Shown: positions 52,132 through 61,784 of the stretch, one piece after another
Layout: each line of letters begins with the position of its first letter
How positions within the stretch are numbered: position 1 is the first letter of the stretch
Assembly (NCBI RefSeq): GCF_946479685.1
Contig: NZ_CAMLGS010000008.1
Location: 9,411 to 73,410 of the forward strand
From: an uncultured Methylotenera sp.
Lineage (GTDB): Bacteria; Pseudomonadota; Gammaproteobacteria; Burkholderiales; Methylophilaceae
Length of the DNA stretch: 64,000 nt
Direction: 5' to 3'
Made by a program: the position numbers and the translations under genes
Notes under the pieces: model-generated
Seen by the model: only the letters and a program-made list of their open reading frames with translations
The model's database searches: none
What the model was told of the DNA's origin: nothing

Positions 52132-53448
52132 ATGGCATCAAAACATATATTAGTCATTGACGATGAAATAGGCATACGCGAGCTGTTGCGTGATATTTTG
52201 CAAGATGAGGGGTATCAGGTGCAGCTGGCGGAAAATGCTGCCACTGCGCGTGCGATGCGTCTGCATGAACGCCCGGATGTGGTGTTGCTGGATATCTGGA
52301 TGCCGGATTGCGATGGGATTAGCCTGCTGAAAGAGTGGGCGAATGGCGGCTTGTTAACTATGCCTGTGGTGATGATGTCTGGTCATGGCACTATTGATAC
52401 TGCAGTAGAGGCGACACGCATAGGTGCTTTTGATTTCTTGGAAAAACCTATCGCGCTGCAAAAGCTGCTGAAAACGGTGGCTACCGCACTAAAGCACAGT
52501 GAGCAGTTGCCCAAGTCAGAAATGAACTTGATGAGCTTGGGTAAGAGCCCTATCGTGGCAGCGCTCAAGGAGCGTTTGGATAAGATTGCCATGAGCACAA
52601 GTGTGGCACCGAGCCCGGTATTGCTGATTGGGCCTTTGGGCTGCGGTGCCGAGCTGTGCGCGCGTTTTCTCCACAATGCCGGTACGCCTTGGGTTGCTCT
52701 CACTGAGTTTGGTCAGTTGGTGCATGCGCCTTTGGAGATATTGGAGCAGGCGAATGATGGTTTAGTGTATGTGCCGGAAATCGCAGAGCTCAATAAAACC
52801 GAGCAAAAAGGCCTGCTGCTGCTTATTACCAAGGCTGAAAAATATAACGTGCGTGTGGTTTGCGGCACTAGCCATAATTTACAAAAGTTGCAGGCAGAAG
52901 GCTTGTTCGATCACAACTTGTTGCAGATGCTATCCGCAGTTTCCTTAAGAGTGCCTGCCTTGGAGGAGCATAAAGAGGATATTCCGGACTTGGTGGTGGC
53001 GATTGCAAACCAACAGTTTGAGGTCGCTAATGTGCCTTACCGTGAGTTTGATATCGCAGCGCTGAATGCCTTGCGCAACGCCAGTTGGCCTGGCGACATT
53101 GCACAGCTGGATGCTGTGGTGCGCAACCTGATTCAAACCAGCCTGGGTGAAAAGGTTACTTTAGACGATGTGAATCGGGTGATGCATCAATTTGACGGAC
53201 GCGTGCAGCCTGAACTGCAGGTAATCGTTGATGCTGTGGTGAGCACGGCAAAACCATCTGGGTTGGAGGCTGAGGTGAATCTGAGTCAGCCGCTACGTGA
53301 AGCACGCGATGAGTTTGAGCGGTTATATTTCAACCACCATATTAAGTCTGTAGCGGGGAATATGAATAAACTAGCGGAGATTTCTGGGCTAGAGCGTACG
53401 CATTTATATCGCAAGCTGAAGCAGTTGGACGTCAAAATCAAAGGTTAA
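52132..53448 (+). CDS. ntrX: NtrX-like response regulator with degenerate AAA+ domain
   Basis: A 438-residue response regulator for NtrY. The receiver (1-120) is intact with D54 in VVLLDIWMPDCDG. The middle AAA+ domain is badly worn: the Walker A position is GPLGCGAE (167-174), without the GK pair; the GAFTGA loop is absent and the region shortened; Walker B reads GLVYVPEIAEL with Pro for Asp; and the arginine-finger region (GLFDHNLLQML) has no Arg. The Fis-type helix-turn-helix (NMNKLAEISGLERTHLYRKL) is intact. So it can be phosphorylated and bind DNA, but probably does not remodel sigma-54 polymerase. Confidence 0.92.
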   Translation: MASKHILVIDDEIGIRELLRDILQDEGYQVQLAENAATARAMRLHERPDVVLLDIWMPDCDGISLLKEWANGGLLTMPVVMMSGHGTIDTAVEATRIGAFDFLEKPIALQKLLKTVATALKHSEQLPKSEMNLMSLGKSPIVAALKERLDKIAMSTSVAPSPVLLIGPLGCGAELCARFLHNAGTPWVALTEFGQLVHAPLEILEQANDGLVYVPEIAELNKTEQKGLLLLITKAEKYNVRVVCGTSHNLQKLQAEGLFDHNLLQMLSAVSLRVPALEEHKEDIPDLVVAIANQQFEVANVPYREFDIAALNALRNASWPGDIAQLDAVVRNLIQTSLGEKVTLDDVNRVMHQFDGRVQPELQVIVDAVVSTAKPSGLEAEVNLSQPLREARDEFERLYFNHHIKSVAGNMNKLAEISGLERTHLYRKLKQLDVKIKG

Positions 53449-53464
53449 CTTCATTTTTCATTAG

Positions 53465-53489
53465 CTGTGCACATCGTTGCTGCGCACAG
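53465..53489 (+). other. Inverted repeat after ntrX
   Basis: CTGTGC (53465-53470) and GCACAG (53484-53489) lie 17 bp after the ntrX stop. No T-run follows. Possible transcript-end hairpin. Confidence 0.35.
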
Positions 53490-53517
53490 TTAGTGCTCTC
53501 AATCGAGATAATACAGA

Positions 53518-54144
53518 ATGGCAAAAGAGAACTTACAGCATATCCGCCAGCTGGTTGCGCAGCAGGCGGCACGCATGATGGCTGAGGATGGCATCTCGGA
53601 TTATGCTTACGCTAAAAAAAAGGCAGGGCGGCAACTGGGTGCGCTAGAGAACAGTAGCCTACCCTCTAATGCCGAGGTGGAAGAGGAGCTTAAGCTCTAT
53701 AACGCTTTATTCTTAAGCGAGGAGCAGCCCGAGAACTTGCGTGATTTACGTAAAAATGCGTTGTTTACCATGCAAATGCTGGAGAGGTTTAATCCGCACC
53801 TTACTGGGGCCGTGTTGGATGGCACGGCTGGTCTGCTGGCAGAAACGCATATCCATTTATATGCTGATAGCATCAAAGAGGTGGAGATGTTTCTGTTGAA
53901 TCAGCAGATTCCGTTTGATGTGAATGAGAAGTCATATCGCGTGATGAATGATGGCAAGCGCGATAAAAAAGGCGACAGACGGAAAACGGTGCCTGTTTTT
54001 ACTTTGGAAACGAATACTGGCTTGATTAAGCTGAGCGTGTTTGAAGTGGATGATATTCGGGTGCCGACCAAGCGTGCCACCGATGGCAGTAACGCTGATC
54101 GCATCGGCATAGAAGCGTTAAAGGCGCTGATTGCCAGCAGTTAA
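53518..54144 (+). CDS. Conserved hypothetical, possible nucleotidyltransferase-like protein
   Basis: A 208-residue cytosolic protein conserved in Betaproteobacteria without a proven role. The N-terminal half is helical (IRQLVAQQAARMMAEDGISD and DYAYAKKKAGRQLGA). The middle has ALFTMQMLERFNPHLTGAVL and AETHIHLYADSIKEVEMFL, which resembles the GS/D-x-D region of nucleotidyltransferase folds, but the catalytic residues cannot be confirmed. The C-terminal part is charged. It follows ntrX by about 70 bp and may be read with it. Relatives are sometimes mislabelled as Mur ligases. Confidence 0.8.
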   Translation: MAKENLQHIRQLVAQQAARMMAEDGISDYAYAKKKAGRQLGALENSSLPSNAEVEEELKLYNALFLSEEQPENLRDLRKNALFTMQMLERFNPHLTGAVLDGTAGLLAETHIHLYADSIKEVEMFLLNQQIPFDVNEKSYRVMNDGKRDKKGDRRKTVPVFTLETNTGLIKLSVFEVDDIRVPTKRATDGSNADRIGIEALKALIASS

Positions 54145-54170
54145 GTAAGCCCAGCTTTGCGCTTACTTAA
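54141..54170. other. Perfect 10-bp inverted repeat at a convergent junction
   Basis: TTAAGTAAGC (54141-54150) and GCTTACTTAA (54161-54170) with a 10-nt spacer. The left arm contains the stop of the upstream gene. No U-tract; hemB ends 25 bp further on the other strand. Confidence 0.55.
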
Positions 54171-54195
54171 CTAGCGTGGCTTGAGAGTGGTGCTC

Positions 54196-55197
<1,002 letters not shown>

Positions 55198-55276
55198 TCA
55201 ATTAAAAACAATATTGCAGCACCTAATTACAGCATCTGGTCGGGCTGCTACTTGTCAGGTTGAATGGTGGCTAGTA

Positions 55277-56065
55277 TTAAGCAAATACCTTGGCTAGTTC
55301 AACGCCGGGCTCAGGCTGACGCATAAACGCCTCACCCACCAGGAACGTATGCACATGGTTGTTGCGCATCAGGGCCACGTCATCTTGCGTGAAAATACCA
55401 GACTCAGTCACTACGATTTTATGTGCAGGGATACGTGCCAACAGACCCAGCGTGGTGTCTAGCGTGACTTCAAAGGTGCGTAAGTTGCGGTTGTTAATGC
55501 CTAGCAGCGGGGTTTCAAGCTGCAATGCGAGGTCTAACTCTTCGCCGTTATGTACTTCTACCAATACCGCCATGCCTAAGCTATGCGCAATACTTTCCAG
55601 CTCGCGCATTTTGGCTAAATCAATGGCTGCTGCAATCAGCAGGATACAATCCGCACCCATGGCGCGCGCTTCGTACACTTGGTACGGATCTATCATAAAG
55701 TCTTTGCGCAATACCGGTAAGCTACATGCGGCACGGGCTTGCTTTAGATACTCTGGCGAACCTTGGAAGTATTCGATGTCAGTGAGTACTGACAAGCAAG
55801 CAGCGCCGCCTTGTTCATAGCTAGCCGCGATGGCTGCGGGCTGGAAATCAGCGCGAATCACGCCTTTGGATGGGCTGGCTTTTTTGATTTCTGCAATCAC
55901 CGCCGCCTGTTTGTTGGCGATCTTTGCACGTATGCTGCCCACAAAATCTCTAGTAGCGCTGGCTGCGGCAGCCTCTTGTTGTACCACGGCGAGTGGTTTT
56001 ACGGCTTTGGCTGCAGCCACTTCTTGCGTTTTGGTGGCGATAATTTTATTCAGAATGTCAGACAT
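55277..56065 (-). CDS. trpC: Indole-3-glycerol phosphate synthase TrpC
   Basis: TrpC makes indole-3-glycerol phosphate in tryptophan synthesis. The 262-residue TIM barrel has [15 protein letters not shown] with the catalytic Lys, [34 protein letters not shown] and [13 protein letters not shown]. It is the single-function form, without TrpF. It is separated from trpD by a DUF3465 lipoprotein gene, an unusual insertion. Confidence 0.96.
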   Translation of the reverse strand: MSDILNKIIATKTQEVAAAKAVKPLAVVQQEAAAASATRDFVGSIRAKIANKQAAVIAEIKKASPSKGVIRADFQPAAIAASYEQGGAACLSVLTDIEYFQGSPEYLKQARAACSLPVLRKDFMIDPYQVYEARAMGADCILLIAAAIDLAKMRELESIAHSLGMAVLVEVHNGEELDLALQLETPLLGINNRNLRTFEVTLDTTLGLLARIPAHKIVVTESGIFTQDDVALMRNNHVHTFLVGEAFMRQPEPGVELAKVFA

Positions 56066-56123
56066 ATTGCTTTCGTTATTACATTAATTCAGTCAATGGG
56101 CACAGTGCTAATGCTATATGGTA

Positions 56124-56573
56124 TTACTGGTATTTCTCGTTATTGAACATAATCCAGCCGCCGGGGTGGTTGCCATTTGGGCTATGGTGCGTCCAGTGAA
56201 TAACCCCACCTTTTGGATTATATACATACTCGCCACTAAACGAAATTGTGTCGCCTGCCTGCACTGGCACTCTAGGGGCAAGGTCTATATTATGCGCAAA
56301 TAGCAAGGTTTGTTGCGGGTTGATTTTCACCAGAAACTTTTGGTGTTTAGCGCCCTTGTTGTCATCAGTCAGCAGTTTAACAACAACGCCGCTACCGGAG
56401 ACCTGTACATTGCTGAGCTTGGCGGCATAAGCTTGCTCAACGCTGCGGTTGTTTGCGGCAGTCTGCGCTGCACTTTGTGCCGGTTGGCTTTGGTCTGCGC
56501 TGGGCTGGTTGCATGCGCACAAGCCAAAGGCTAGGATGAGCGCATAGCATAGATGTTTGGTAATACGCATCAT
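56124..56573 (-). CDS. DUF3465 lipoprotein inside the trp cluster
   Basis: A 149-residue exported lipoprotein with lipobox LCAC after a short hydrophobic segment. A Gln/Ala-rich linker (QPAQSAAQTAANNRSVEQAY) precedes a DUF3465 domain, a beta-rich fold, with QKFLVKINPQQTLLFAHNID and the end HWTHHSPNGNHPGGWIMF. The start codon overlaps the trpD stop (ATGA), so it is translationally coupled to trpD and lies in the trp transcript. Function unknown; nothing in the sequence links it to tryptophan. Confidence 0.85.
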   Translation of the reverse strand: MMRITKHLCYALILAFGLCACNQPSADQSQPAQSAAQTAANNRSVEQAYAAKLSNVQVSGSGVVVKLLTDDNKGAKHQKFLVKINPQQTLLFAHNIDLAPRVPVQAGDTISFSGEYVYNPKGGVIHWTHHSPNGNHPGGWIMFNNEKYQ

Positions 56574-57586
56574 GCGTTGGATGCTGCAATCAGTGCCTGC
56601 AGTTTTTGCATGGCTTGGCCGTTATCTAGCATGTTGGCAGCCGCTTTGATGCCATCCGCGAGTGTGCTTGTAACGCCTGACACATAAATTGCCGCACCAG
56701 CGTTTAGTAATACGATGTCGCGCGCTGGGCCGGTTTTGCCCGCGAGTAAATCGAGAATTATGTCTTTGGATTCTTGCGCATTGCTGACTTTAATGCTGCT
56801 TAATTCGTGCAGGTTCAGGCCAAACTGAGTAGGGTTCAGCGTGTACTCAAGCACTTCGCCATGTTTCAGTTCTGCAACATAGGTATCGCCGGTAAATGAA
56901 ATCTCATCCATGCCATCGGCACCACACACCACCATCACGTGCTCGCTGCCTAGCTGTTTTAGGACATGCGCTAGTTTGGCGGTGAGTTCGCGTGAAAACA
57001 CGCCCATCACCTGACGCTTGGCGCTGGCGGGGTTAGTCAGCGGGCCGAGTAAGTTAAATAGCGTGCGTATGCCAAGCTCGCGGCGTACCGGTGCTGCGTG
57101 TTTCATTGCGCTGTGGTGGTTGGGCGCAAACATAAAACCTAAGCCCACTTGGTTCACAGTGTTGGCAACTTGCTCAGGGCTTAAGTTGACGTTAACGCCT
57201 AGCGCTTCCAATACATCGGCGCTACCGCAAGTAGATGATACCGAGCGGCCGCCATGTTTGGCTACTTTGGCGCCGGCTGCTGCTGCAATAAATGCGCTTA
57301 CCGTAGAAATGTTAAAGGTTTGTATGCCGTCACCGCCGGTGCCGCAGGTGTCAACTAAATGCTGCGCATCTTGAATCTCTACTTTGGTGGAGAGTGAGCG
57401 CATGACGCTGGCGGCTGCTGCAATTTCATCCACGGTTTCACCTTTGATGCGCAGTGCAACCAAGGCGCCGGCAATCTGTGCGGCGGTGAGTTCGCCTGAC
57501 ATTACTTGTTGCATCAAGGCTTGCATCACATCAAAGCTTAAGCTTTCGCCGTTGATTAAACGGGTCAGCGTTTGTGCATAACTCAT
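56570..57586 (-). CDS. trpD: Anthranilate phosphoribosyltransferase TrpD
   Basis: TrpD joins anthranilate and PRPP. The 338-residue protein holds the PRPP motif VDTCGTGGDGIQTFNIST and KHGGRSVSSTCGSADVLEAL, with FMFAPNHHSAMKHAAPVRRE and RTLFNLLGPLTNPA further on. Length is normal. It follows trpG by 4 bp and overlaps the DUF3465 gene by 4 bp. Confidence 0.97.
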   Translation of the reverse strand: MSYAQTLTRLINGESLSFDVMQALMQQVMSGELTAAQIAGALVALRIKGETVDEIAAAASVMRSLSTKVEIQDAQHLVDTCGTGGDGIQTFNISTVSAFIAAAAGAKVAKHGGRSVSSTCGSADVLEALGVNVNLSPEQVANTVNQVGLGFMFAPNHHSAMKHAAPVRRELGIRTLFNLLGPLTNPASAKRQVMGVFSRELTAKLAHVLKQLGSEHVMVVCGADGMDEISFTGDTYVAELKHGEVLEYTLNPTQFGLNLHELSSIKVSNAQESKDIILDLLAGKTGPARDIVLLNAGAAIYVSGVTSTLADGIKAAANMLDNGQAMQKLQALIAASNA

Positions 57587-57590
57587 GGGT

Positions 57591-58154
57591 TTACGCTTTC
57601 AAGAAATTATTTAAAAGCGCGTGCCCATGTTCGGTCAAGATGGATTCTGGATGGAACTGCACCCCTTCAACCGCTAGTGTTTTATGGCGCACACCCATGA
57701 TTTCGCCATCATCGGTCCATGCGGTGATTTCCAGACAATCCGGCAGGGTTTCTTTTTCAATGACTAATGAGTGATAACGTGTCGCAGTGTAAGGGTTAGG
57801 CAGGTCCTTAAAGACACCGATGTTTTTGTGGTGGATTAGCGAGGTTTTGCCGTGCATTAATTGTTTGGCGTGAATAATGTTGCCGCCAAACGCCTGACCA
57901 ATACTTTGGTGGCCTAGGCATACTCCTAGTAGCGGTATTTTGCCAGCAAACTCTTTAATCAGCGGTACGCTAATGCCAGCCTCATTCGGGGTGCAAGGGC
58001 CAGGCGATACCACGATGTGATCTGGCTTCAGTTCTGCAACTTTGGCTAAATCAATTTCATCATTGCGGTACACCAATACGTCTTGGCCGAGCTCACCCAG
58101 GTATTGCACCAAGTTGTAGGTGAATGAGTCATAGTTGTCGATCATTAGCAGCAT
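57591..58154 (-). CDS. trpG: Anthranilate synthase glutamine amidotransferase TrpG/PabA
   Basis: The glutaminase component that supplies ammonia to anthranilate synthase, and often also to PabB for folate. The 187-residue class I amidotransferase has the Cys in [18 protein letters not shown], with the His/Glu pair in [11 protein letters not shown] and the start [20 protein letters not shown]. It leads trpG-trpD-DUF3465-trpC; trpE is not adjacent, so the large subunit is encoded elsewhere. Confidence 0.94.
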   Translation of the reverse strand: MLLMIDNYDSFTYNLVQYLGELGQDVLVYRNDEIDLAKVAELKPDHIVVSPGPCTPNEAGISVPLIKEFAGKIPLLGVCLGHQSIGQAFGGNIIHAKQLMHGKTSLIHHKNIGVFKDLPNPYTATRYHSLVIEKETLPDCLEITAWTDDGEIMGVRHKTLAVEGVQFHPESILTEHGHALLNNFLKA

Positions 58155-58333
58155 GTTCTGTCCTAGTTTACTAGCGGCTTTTCGTAAGTAAAAAGTTAAG
58201 TGAAAAGCGATGTATGTTTGAGTGTTATTTTACCAATGCTTAAAATCTACGTATAGGTCAATTCTGCCTAAATGGAGAAAGAATCCACTGTATTTTGAAG
58301 GGATTAGCAGTTAAGTGTGCCGATATCGGTGCG

Positions 58334-59419
58334 CTAGTGGGCACAGGCGTAAGGCGCGGCGTCTAGTGCTGGGGTTTCTCCCGAGATAATCGCCGCAACT
58401 AATTTGGCACTGGCCGGAGCCATGGTGAGACCGTATCTAAAATGACCTGTATTTAAATACAGGTTCTTAATCGTAGGGTGCGCACCGATGGTTGGCAGGT
58501 TTTCCGGGGTGCCAGGACGCAATCCGCTCCAGTGCTTCATGATGGCCTGGCCTTTGAGTTCAGGCATAATCGCTTCGGCTTTCAGGCGTAACTCTTCACG
58601 CACGTCTTCGGTTACACCGGTATCAAACCCTACATCTTCTAGCGTACTGCCAGCCAGCAGGTAGCCGTCCAAGCGTGGAATCATATAAAAACCCTCTTTG
58701 TATACCATTTGCTCTAGGTTTTTTTGTGGCTGGTAGAGCAGAATTTGCCCGCGCATTGGTTTGATGTTCAGTTTGGCACTGGTGGCTTTGAGTAAGTCAA
58801 AACTCCAGGCGCCAGAGGTGACTACAAACTGATCGGCGCTTAGCTTCTCGCCCGTAGTGGTTTGCCACTCATTGAGCTGCTGCGTTTCTTCCAGCGGCAT
58901 TAGCTGGGTGTGCTCCAGCATGGTGACCTGCTGTTGTTCCAGCCATTTACGCAGTGCCTGCATTAAATACGGCGGACGTATTTGGCATACGGTAGGCAGC
59001 CATAGTGCATCCTCACCGGCCTGTGATTGCACGCCAAAGGCGCTGGCTCTGACTGGCTGCACGCTCACTTCATTTTGAGTACACCAGCTTAGGGCGGCGT
59101 CGCGGTCAAAGTTTGGCAATAATAAAAAGCCTGATTGCGCAAAGTCGGTTGGCAACCCGGTTGCTTGTTCTAGATGCTGCGATAGTGAGCGGTAGAAGTT
59201 GGCGCTGTGCCTGGTCAGCGCGTTGACTGGCTCGGAATATTGCCAGGGCAGCAGCGGAAAAATAATGCCGCCACCTGCCCAGGACGATTCGCCTGAGGTT
59301 TGGCTTGCGATTTGATTGCGTTCAACAATAGTGACGCGATGGCCTTTGTTAATTAACTCCATTGCGGTCATGCATCCTACAATGCCGCCGCCAATGATCA
59401 TGGTGTGTGGTTTAGCCAT
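58334..59419 (-). CDS. thiO: FAD-dependent glycine oxidase ThiO (D-amino-acid oxidase family)
   Basis: ThiO oxidises glycine to the imine used in the thiazole part of thiamine. The 361-residue DAO-family protein has the FAD motif MIIGGGIVGCMTAMELINKG, SSWAGGGIIFPLLPWQYSEP, and near the end HWSGLRPGTPENLPTIGAHP and LNTGHFRYGLTMAP. RPGTPDxxPxIG and GHFRxG are typical of ThiO. It follows the Kef-type gene by 24 bp, so the two may share a transcript; thiG and thiS are not in the window. Confidence 0.9.
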   Translation of the reverse strand: MAKPHTMIIGGGIVGCMTAMELINKGHRVTIVERNQIASQTSGESSWAGGGIIFPLLPWQYSEPVNALTRHSANFYRSLSQHLEQATGLPTDFAQSGFLLLPNFDRDAALSWCTQNEVSVQPVRASAFGVQSQAGEDALWLPTVCQIRPPYLMQALRKWLEQQQVTMLEHTQLMPLEETQQLNEWQTTTGEKLSADQFVVTSGAWSFDLLKATSAKLNIKPMRGQILLYQPQKNLEQMVYKEGFYMIPRLDGYLLAGSTLEDVGFDTGVTEDVREELRLKAEAIMPELKGQAIMKHWSGLRPGTPENLPTIGAHPTIKNLYLNTGHFRYGLTMAPASAKLVAAIISGETPALDAAPYACAH

Positions 59420-59443
59420 TTGATACTCTAATCATAGAAACTT

Positions 59444-61429
59444 TTACTTATTTGCCACGCGCCCCATCAGTAGTGCGTTTTCTGCGTTAGTTAAACCCGC
59501 AGGCTGGCCTAGCAATACCACTACGTCTCCCTCAGCGAGTAGGCTTTCGTTAGACATCTGGCCATTTTTTGCATTGGGGCGGCGTATGTTTTTAATGCTG
59601 ACATTAAAGCTATCGAGCTGCATATCATTGAGGCAGCGGCCGATGGCATAAGCACCAGTGGTAATAATCACTGAATGCAGACGCACTTCCTGTTTGGCGA
59701 TTTCCTCATTCTCAGCGTCTGAAATGCCGCGGAAGTAACCTTTAAACATGCTGTAGCGTTCTTCGCGGAAGATTCTGATGCGCTTGACTACGCGGTTAAG
59801 CGGCACGCCCAGCAGCATCAGTGCATGCGAGGCCAGCATTAGGCTACCTTCCAGTATCTCTGGGACAACCTCAGTCGCACCAGCTTCGCGCAAGGTTTCC
59901 ATGTTAGAGTCGTCTACCGTACGCACAATTACAGGTAGCTGCGGATAGCTTTCCTGTGCAATATGCAAAATTTTCATCGCGGCACGGTTGTCAGCGTAGC
60001 TGATGACAAGAGCCTTGGCTCTCTCCGCGCCTGCAGCTTCCAGCACCACGCGTCTGGCGGCATCGCCAAACATTACGTTTTCACCTGCGGCCGCAGCATC
60101 CAGTACCCGTGACGGGTCGATGTCTAATGCTACGTATGGAATTTTCTCTTCTTTCAAAAAGCGTCCGAGATATTGCCCGCTACGGCCATAGCCGCAAATC
60201 ACCACATGGTTATCCAGGTGTTTGCTGCCTTCTTTGATTTCATCGATGACATGGCTGCTGTTGCGAGTGTAGCTGCGTGCCAGTTTGCGTGCAATGCGCC
60301 CGTTGTATTGAATCAGGAACGGCGCAATCACCATGGACAGTAAGGCTGCCGCCAGTACCACCTGCAAGGCAGGGCCGGCAATCAGTTTTTGCTCCGCACC
60401 CAGCGCTAAAATTACAAAGCCGAACTCACCGGCCTGCGCCAGAATGATGCCGGTGCGTATGGCAACGCCGATTTCATATTTCACGAAGCGTACAACTGCA
60501 GTCACGATAATGGCTTTTAACAGGATAAAGCCCAATAGCGTGAGTAAGATGACGCCAAGGTTGTTAAATATCTCGGTGATATTGAGCAGCATGCCTACGC
60601 TGATAAAAAATAGCCCAAGCAGAATGTCGCGGAACGGGGCAATGTCAGATTCCACCTGATAGCGATATTTGGTTTCAGAAATCAGCATGCCGGCGACAAA
60701 AGCACCTAAGGCGTAAGATAAGCCCGCGGTCTTGGTGGCAAAGGCAACCAACAAGGTCACCATGAGCACATTCATCACAAATAATTCGCGCGAGCGCTGG
60801 CTGGCAACTAGGTTAAACAGCGGGTTAACCAGCCATTTGCCTACGGTAAATAAAAATAGCAGCATGCCGATAGCTTTGAGTGTGGCGAGGCCCAGCACAT
60901 CAAAGATATTAGCATTGGCTTTACCTAGCGCGGGAATCAGCACCAGCACAGGCACAACAATAATGTCCTGAAACAGCAGTACGCCTATACTCAAGCGGCC
61001 ATGTCTGGAGTTTAAGTCTATGCGCTCGGCCAGAATTTTTGAAACAATGGCGGTGGAGGACATGGTCAGCGCAGCGCCAATCACAAATGCCGCCGCCCAG
61101 TTGACGCCAGCTAGCTTGGCAAGGCACATGGTGAGTACCAGCGTGATGAATACCTGTGCCCCGCCTAGCCCCAGCACTTTCCTGCGCATGGCATATAGTT
61201 GCGGCAGGCTGAACTCCAGGCCGATACTAAACATCAGGAACACAATGCCAAACTCGGCAAACTCGCGGCTGGCTTCGTCATCCGGCAGCAAGCCAAAAGT
61301 GTGTGGCCCCAGCGCTAAACCCACCAGAAAGTAGGCCAGCATAGCGGGTAGCTGTAGCTTGCGGAAAAGCGCAACAGCCAGAACAGAGCTGATGAGCAGT
61401 ACGAGAATGAGTGGAAGAGTACCTGACAT
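59444..61429 (-). CDS. CPA2-family cation:proton antiporter with TrkA domains (Kef-like)
   Basis: A 661-residue inner-membrane protein of the monovalent cation:proton antiporter-2 family. About twelve helices fill residues 1-375 (including FGIVFLMFSIGLEFSLPQLY and GEFGFVILALG), followed by a TrkA-N nucleotide-binding domain (VVICGYGRSGQYLGRFL) and a TrkA-C domain near the end (LAEGDVVVLLGQPAGLTNAE). This is the layout of KefB/KefC and YbaL; which of them is not clear. It is divergent from kdsD. Confidence 0.92.
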   Translation of the reverse strand: MSGTLPLILVLLISSVLAVALFRKLQLPAMLAYFLVGLALGPHTFGLLPDDEASREFAEFGIVFLMFSIGLEFSLPQLYAMRRKVLGLGGAQVFITLVLTMCLAKLAGVNWAAAFVIGAALTMSSTAIVSKILAERIDLNSRHGRLSIGVLLFQDIIVVPVLVLIPALGKANANIFDVLGLATLKAIGMLLFLFTVGKWLVNPLFNLVASQRSRELFVMNVLMVTLLVAFATKTAGLSYALGAFVAGMLISETKYRYQVESDIAPFRDILLGLFFISVGMLLNITEIFNNLGVILLTLLGFILLKAIIVTAVVRFVKYEIGVAIRTGIILAQAGEFGFVILALGAEQKLIAGPALQVVLAAALLSMVIAPFLIQYNGRIARKLARSYTRNSSHVIDEIKEGSKHLDNHVVICGYGRSGQYLGRFLKEEKIPYVALDIDPSRVLDAAAAGENVMFGDAARRVVLEAAGAERAKALVISYADNRAAMKILHIAQESYPQLPVIVRTVDDSNMETLREAGATEVVPEILEGSLMLASHALMLLGVPLNRVVKRIRIFREERYSMFKGYFRGISDAENEEIAKQEVRLHSVIITTGAYAIGRCLNDMQLDSFNVSIKNIRRPNAKNGQMSNESLLAEGDVVVLLGQPAGLTNAENALLMGRVANK

Positions 61430-61784
61430 AATTGTCTTTATAAGCAGTTATTTTTTATTATTAAATTTTTATGATTGTCTTTAGTGTTCACAAAACACAT
61501 CCAAAACTTGGACTATCTTAGTCGATTTTACGTAACTTTTGTAAAAAGCACAGAGTAATAGCAAAAACTATGCCCGTGATGGATTATTTTTGGCAAATTT
61601 CTGCTGTTAAGCATGCATTATGCTTTATCCCCAAAGCATTCCCTTTTATACTAGTCACTTAAAGATTTTAGTGTTAGAAAAGTGACTCACTCAATTACTT
61701 TAAAGCATAAAAAAGAATTGCCTAGATTAAGTTTTAATTTTTAAGTGTATATAAATTAAGCATAGATAAAAGTTGTAGGTAAAT
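61430..61784. other. 355-bp divergent region between the Kef-like gene and kdsD
   Basis: No gene that I can support. The region is AT-rich. It includes an inverted repeat AGTCACTT (61653-61660) / AAGTGACT (61680-61687) with a 19-nt spacer; the right arm is about 98 bp before the kdsD start. Both divergent promoters must lie here, but I cannot assign them with confidence. Confidence 0.5.

Noticed and set aside
52132..53448. NtrX as a pseudogene because of its degenerate AAA+ domain
   Set aside because: The reading frame is intact from receiver to helix-turn-helix and normal in length and codon use; loss is limited to the ATPase motifs.
60333..60659. 108-codon plus-strand frame inside the Kef-like gene
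   Set aside because: Antisense shadow of conserved transmembrane helices with no ribosome site.
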